Positions 13,869 through 16,860 of a DNA stretch of 16,860 nt are shown in pieces (within the stretch, counting starts at the first letter, position 1; every line of letters begins with the position of its first letter). The position numbers were made by a program, and so were the translations under genes. The notes below the pieces were generated by a model. The model did not search any database and had not been told where the DNA came from. It saw only the letters and a list, made by a program, of their open reading frames with translations. Source of the DNA: an uncultured Lachnospiraceae bacterium (lineage in GTDB: Bacteria > Bacillota > Clostridia > Lachnospirales > Lachnospiraceae); NCBI GenBank assembly GCA_902782715.1, contig CACZOG010000144.1, positions 1 through 16,860 on the forward strand, given 5' to 3'.

Positions 13869-15932
13869 ATGGGCAAAGCAGTATATATTGCCGAAAAGCC
13901 TTCCGTGGCGAAGGAATTCGCCAAGGCTTTAAAAGAAAATTTCAAAAGTTCTGACGGATATCTCGAAAGCGATAATTCCATAGTTACCTGGTGTGTCGGA
14001 CATCTTGTCAATATGTGTTATCCCGAGGAATACGATCCCAATTTAAAGAAGTGGTCATTCGACACAATTCCTTTTATTCCCGAAACTTATAAATATCAGG
14101 TTATTTCCAATGTCTCTAAGCAGTTTAAGATCGTTAAAGGTCTTTTAACTCGTGACGATGTTGAGAGGATCTATGTCTGCACCGACTCCGGACGAGAAGG
14201 CGAATATATCTATCGTCTGGTTGAAAAACAGGCCGGTGTTACCGGCAAGGACAGACGACGCGTCTGGATAGATTCTCAGACGGAGGAAGAGATATTAAGA
14301 GGAATACGCGAGGCTAAAGATTTAAGCGAGTATGACAATCTTTCGGCTGCGGCTTATCTGCGCGCAAAAGAAGACTACCTTATGGGTATCAATTTCTCGC
14401 GTGCCCTTACTTTAAAATACGGTTACGGGATGAAAACTTTCCTCAAAGCCGACAGATGCGTTATAAGTGTCGGTCGTGTAATGACATGCGTTCTCGGTAT
14501 GGTCGTAAACAGGGAAAGAGAGATAAGGGATTTCGTTAAAACACCTTTCTATCGCGTTCTTGCCTCTCTTGATTTTAACGGGACATCATATGACGGTGAA
14601 TTCAGAGCTGTTGAAGGATCAAAATATTTTGAATCTCCTTTACTTTATAAAGAGAACGGATTTAAAAAAGAAGAGGACGCTCTGAAACTCATTGAAGAAG
14701 TAAAAGCCGGCGAAGGAAACGATTTTACCGTCTTTTCCATTGAAAAGAAAAAAGAGAAAAGAAATCCTCCGATGCTTTATAACCTTGCGGATCTTCAGAA
14801 TGACTGCTCCAAATATTTTAAGATCGATCCTGCAAAAACTCTTAATTACATTCAGGAACTTTATGAGAAAAAGCTTGTTACATATCCGAGAACCGATGCC
14901 AGAGTTTTATCAACGGCTGTTTCCAAGGAGATTTACAAGAATTTAAACGGATTGAAAGTTCATCCTTTGTACAACGAGATCATAAACGGAATATTTGCTT
15001 CGGGTTCTTACAAGAAGATAGGTTCAACAAAATATACAAATGACAAACTGATCACAGATCACTATGCGATCATTCCTACAGGTCAGGGTTTTGATAATCT
15101 TAGGTCTCTCGATCAGACATGTCTTCATATTTATGAGATAATCTGCAGAAGATTCTTAGGCATCTTTCTGCCTCCTGCCATATATGAAAAGGATTCACTT
15201 GTTGTTGAAAGAAACGGTGAAAAGTTCTTTACTTCTTTTAAGGTTTTAAAAGAAGAAGGCTTCCTTTCTGCGACCACATTTTCTTTTATCAAGAAAAAAG
15301 ACAAGGATGAAGGAAATGCAGAAAACGCTTCGGAAGGCGAAAATGACGATAAGGCCAAAGGCGATTCCGATTCCAAAGAAGATAGCGAAGATGTTAAGTG
15401 CTCTGAAGAAACACTTCAGTTCCTTTCAAAGCTTAAAAAGGGTGATAAACTGCCGTTTAACGATATTTTCGTTAAAGAAGGAGAAACTTCGCCTCCTAAG
15501 AGATATAATTCCGGAAGCATGATCCAGGCAATGGAAAGTGCCGGACAGCAGATTGAAGACGAGGAATTAAGAGCTCAGCTTAAAGGGTCGGGCATCGGTA
15601 CTTCCGCTACAAGAGCGGCGATACTCGAAAAACTGTTTAAAAACGGTTACCTTAAGTTAAATAAAAAAACTCAGATCATAACACCGACATTACTCGGAGA
15701 AATGATCACGGATGCGGTACATCTTTCTATCCCGTCGCTTTTACATCCCAAACTTACCGCAAGCTGGGAAAAAGGACTTACAATGGTTGCCAACGGGGAA
15801 GTCGGAGAGAAAGAGTATATGGATAAGCTTTCGAAATATGTTGCCGATTTCACCAATGACGTAAAAAACAACGATTACAATTCGAAACTTAATTCAAGAT
15901 ACAGATATATCGCTCAGTTTTATAAACGATGA
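13869..15932 (+). CDS. topB: DNA topoisomerase III (type IA)
   Basis: TopB cuts one DNA strand and passes another through, decatenating replication and recombination intermediates. The 687-aa protein begins with the TOPRIM strand AVYIAEKPSVAKEF. The second TOPRIM block is CTDSGREGE with D106, E110 and E112; the usual second Asp of DxD is G108, a variant known among topoisomerase III proteins. SVGRVMTCVLGMVV (around 200-213) is the conserved helix. The active-site tyrosine is Y339 in VTYPRTDAR. A Lys/Asp/Glu-rich low-complexity stretch (about 474-514) interrupts the body. KRYNSGSMIQAME and GSGIGTSATRAAIL follow, both conserved late motifs. The protein stops soon after the core, with no cysteine zinc-ribbon tail. 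GGAG at 13861-13864 follows the ATPase stop at once, indicating translational coupling. Mobile elements often carry topB, but nothing mobile surrounds this copy. Confidence 0.94.
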   Translation: MGKAVYIAEKPSVAKEFAKALKENFKSSDGYLESDNSIVTWCVGHLVNMCYPEEYDPNLKKWSFDTIPFIPETYKYQVISNVSKQFKIVKGLLTRDDVERIYVCTDSGREGEYIYRLVEKQAGVTGKDRRRVWIDSQTEEEILRGIREAKDLSEYDNLSAAAYLRAKEDYLMGINFSRALTLKYGYGMKTFLKADRCVISVGRVMTCVLGMVVNREREIRDFVKTPFYRVLASLDFNGTSYDGEFRAVEGSKYFESPLLYKENGFKKEEDALKLIEEVKAGEGNDFTVFSIEKKKEKRNPPMLYNLADLQNDCSKYFKIDPAKTLNYIQELYEKKLVTYPRTDARVLSTAVSKEIYKNLNGLKVHPLYNEIINGIFASGSYKKIGSTKYTNDKLITDHYAIIPTGQGFDNLRSLDQTCLHIYEIICRRFLGIFLPPAIYEKDSLVVERNGEKFFTSFKVLKEEGFLSATTFSFIKKKDKDEGNAENASEGENDDKAKGDSDSKEDSEDVKCSEETLQFLSKLKKGDKLPFNDIFVKEGETSPPKRYNSGSMIQAMESAGQQIEDEELRAQLKGSGIGTSATRAAILEKLFKNGYLKLNKKTQIITPTLLGEMITDAVHLSIPSLLHPKLTASWEKGLTMVANGEVGEKEYMDKLSKYVADFTNDVKNNDYNSKLNSRYRYIAQFYKR

Positions 15933-15974
15933 TCAAATTTTATTATCAAAAATATTTTAAAATGGATTTTTTGA

Positions 15975-15983
15975 TGATATAAT
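15975..15983 (+). promoter_or_regulatory. Extended -10 promoter before the GlmU-like gene
   Basis: TGATATAAT is a perfect extended -10 element (TGn plus TATAAT). No good -35 is seen, which is usual for this class. The transcript would start near 15990, leaving a leader of about 85 nt. Just upstream, ATCAAAAA (15945-15952) and TTTTTGAT (15968-15975) can pair as an AT-only hairpin, the only terminator-like structure after topB. Two AACGTT palindromes in the leader (near 16027 and 16055) could pair. Confidence 0.5.
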
Positions 15984-16074
15984 AAAAGGCGCGTTATTTT
16001 TTTAACATGCAAAATATTATTAATTAAACGTTATGATTTCGGTTATTGAAGATTTAACGTTGACGGAGACTTAA

Positions 16075-16779
16075 ATGAGAGAAGTTGAAATTTGTAAATT
16101 ATACGATCTTGAACAGACTATCGCGGCACCTTTGCTTGAGACAAAGAAATATACATGGGAAGTGCTTCCGCTTATCAAAGATTTTATCCTTCAGCTCGGG
16201 GAGACATTAAGTCCCGATGAGTTCGAGAAAAAGGGCGAGGATGTCTGGATACATAAAACGGCAAAGATCTATCCTAATGCAAATATATACGGCCCCTGCA
16301 TCATCGATGCCGAAACCGAAGTTCGTCCCGGAGCATTTATCAGAGGAAATGCTCTTGTCGGAAAGAAATGCGTTGTCGGTAACTCTACAGAACTTAAGAA
16401 TGTAATTCTTTTTAATAATGTTCAGGTTCCCCATTACAATTACGTCGGAGATTCCGTACTCGGTTATAAAGCTCATATGGGTGCAGGTTCCATTACATCC
16501 AATGTGAAATCCGATAAGACTCTTGTAGTCGTTAAAGGCGATGAGAATTATGAAACAGGCCTTAAGAAATTCGGCGCAATGCTCGGAGACAGAGTAGAAG
16601 TGGGCTGCAATTCGGTCCTTAATCCCGGAACTGTTATCGGAAGAGACAGCAACGTATATCCAACAAGCTGTGTAAGAGGCGTCATTCCCGAGAATTCCAT
16701 TTATAAGGATAAGGACAACATTGTATTAAAGGTATCTCCGGGAGTTACCGGAAATATTCCTAAAAACTTTTCGATATGA
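16075..16779 (+). CDS. GlmU-like left-handed beta-helix protein without the uridylyltransferase domain
   Basis: This 234-aa protein resembles the C-terminal half of GlmU, which acetylates glucosamine-1-phosphate, but lacks the N-terminal pyrophosphorylase domain. Residues 1-50 form a helical lead-in. Hexapeptide repeats begin around 55 (VWIHKTAKIYPNANIYGPCI) and run to about 212. The stretch RPGAFIRGNALVG, then VGNSTELKN, PHYNYVGDS and MGAGSITSN follows GlmU closely. H120 sits where GlmU has its catalytic histidine. About 25 residues between 150 and 175 (KGDENYETGLKKFGAMLGD) replace the GlmU acceptor loop. Such short proteins are often annotated as UDP-GlcNAc pyrophosphorylase-related, although the uridylyl-transfer site is absent. 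Trimer formation and acyl- or sugar-nucleotide binding are likely; the substrate is unknown. GGAG at 16065-16068 sits 6 nt before the ATG. Confidence 0.85.
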   Translation: MREVEICKLYDLEQTIAAPLLETKKYTWEVLPLIKDFILQLGETLSPDEFEKKGEDVWIHKTAKIYPNANIYGPCIIDAETEVRPGAFIRGNALVGKKCVVGNSTELKNVILFNNVQVPHYNYVGDSVLGYKAHMGAGSITSNVKSDKTLVVVKGDENYETGLKKFGAMLGDRVEVGCNSVLNPGTVIGRDSNVYPTSCVRGVIPENSIYKDKDNIVLKVSPGVTGNIPKNFSI

Positions 16780-16781
16780 TA

Positions 16782-16803
16782 AAATAATTCTTTGGAGTTA
16801 TTT
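16782..16803 (+). terminator. Weak AT-rich hairpin after the GlmU-like gene
   Basis: A 9-bp stem (16782-16790 with 16795-16803, one G-U pair) has the loop TTTG and almost no GC. It is unlikely to stop transcription fully and lies 18 nt before the next ribosome site. Confidence 0.25.
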
Positions 16804-16834
16804 ATATATTTAATTCTTGAAAGGAGAAATTCAC

Positions 16835-16860
16835 ATGATTTATTCAAAAGAAGTTGAAGA
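16835..16860 (+). CDS. Start of an unidentified gene (3' end outside window)
   Basis: A strong AAGGAG at 16821-16826 is 8 nt before an ATG, and eight to nine codons (MIYSKEVEE) remain open to the window end. Start-site quality makes this a likely gene. Nine residues are too few to assign a family. It may be cotranscribed with the GlmU-like gene 55 bp upstream. Confidence 0.65.

Noticed and set aside
14184..14204. Second TOPRIM aspartate of TopB replaced by glycine (DSGREGE)
   Set aside because: A DxGREGE form occurs in many topoisomerase III proteins, so I do not treat it as loss of activity. Y339 and the other acids are present.
13869..15932. topB as a marker of an integrative conjugative element
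   Set aside because: No relaxase, integrase, conjugation gene or attachment repeat is nearby, and neighbours are metabolic genes of similar base use.

Overview
The window looks like chromosome of an AT-rich, low-GC Gram-positive anaerobe, most probably Clostridia, family Lachnospiraceae. This is inferred from strong GGAGG-type ribosome sites, a YdiF-like ABC-F protein, an archaeal/fungal-type aspartate-semialdehyde dehydrogenase, a eukaryote-type NADP isocitrate dehydrogenase, a U73 tRNA-Thr without encoded CCA, and general codon style. I see no insertion sequence, phage gene, CRISPR array or sign of a recent island. Most genes are housekeeping or metabolic.

Layout: (1) 1-1554: the 3' end of icd, a terminator, and a class I methyltransferase. 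(2) 1577-3547: an ABC-F translation factor on the minus strand, convergent with the methyltransferase across a bidirectional terminator. (3) 3548-3797: an AT-rich divergent promoter region. (4) 3798-9756: four same-strand genes with 21-35 bp gaps and no internal terminator: an unrecognised multi-pass membrane protein with a basic cytoplasmic tail, a DUF1015 protein, a full-length glycogen branching enzyme relative that has lost all three catalytic residues, and an MscS-type channel. (5) 9765-9935: a self-contained tRNA-Thr(CGU) unit with promoter and terminator. (6) 9961-12480: argH and asd. (7) 12493-15932: a COG1672/DUF234-type ATPase whose Walker A lysine is replaced, tightly coupled to DNA topoisomerase III (topB). 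(8) 15975-16860: a promoter, a stand-alone GlmU-like left-handed beta-helix protein, and the first codons of another gene.

Functionally, icd (2-oxoglutarate), argH (arginine) and asd (aspartate-family amino acids) are singletons of amino-acid metabolism and are not clustered with their pathway partners. The least expected part is the pairing of apparently disarmed enzymes with ordinary neighbours: the pseudo-branching enzyme in the 3798-9756 unit, and the K-less P-loop protein between asd and topB. Both reading frames are long and intact, so they are probably kept for a binding, scaffold or sensing role rather than decaying. That is inference and needs a family-wide comparison.
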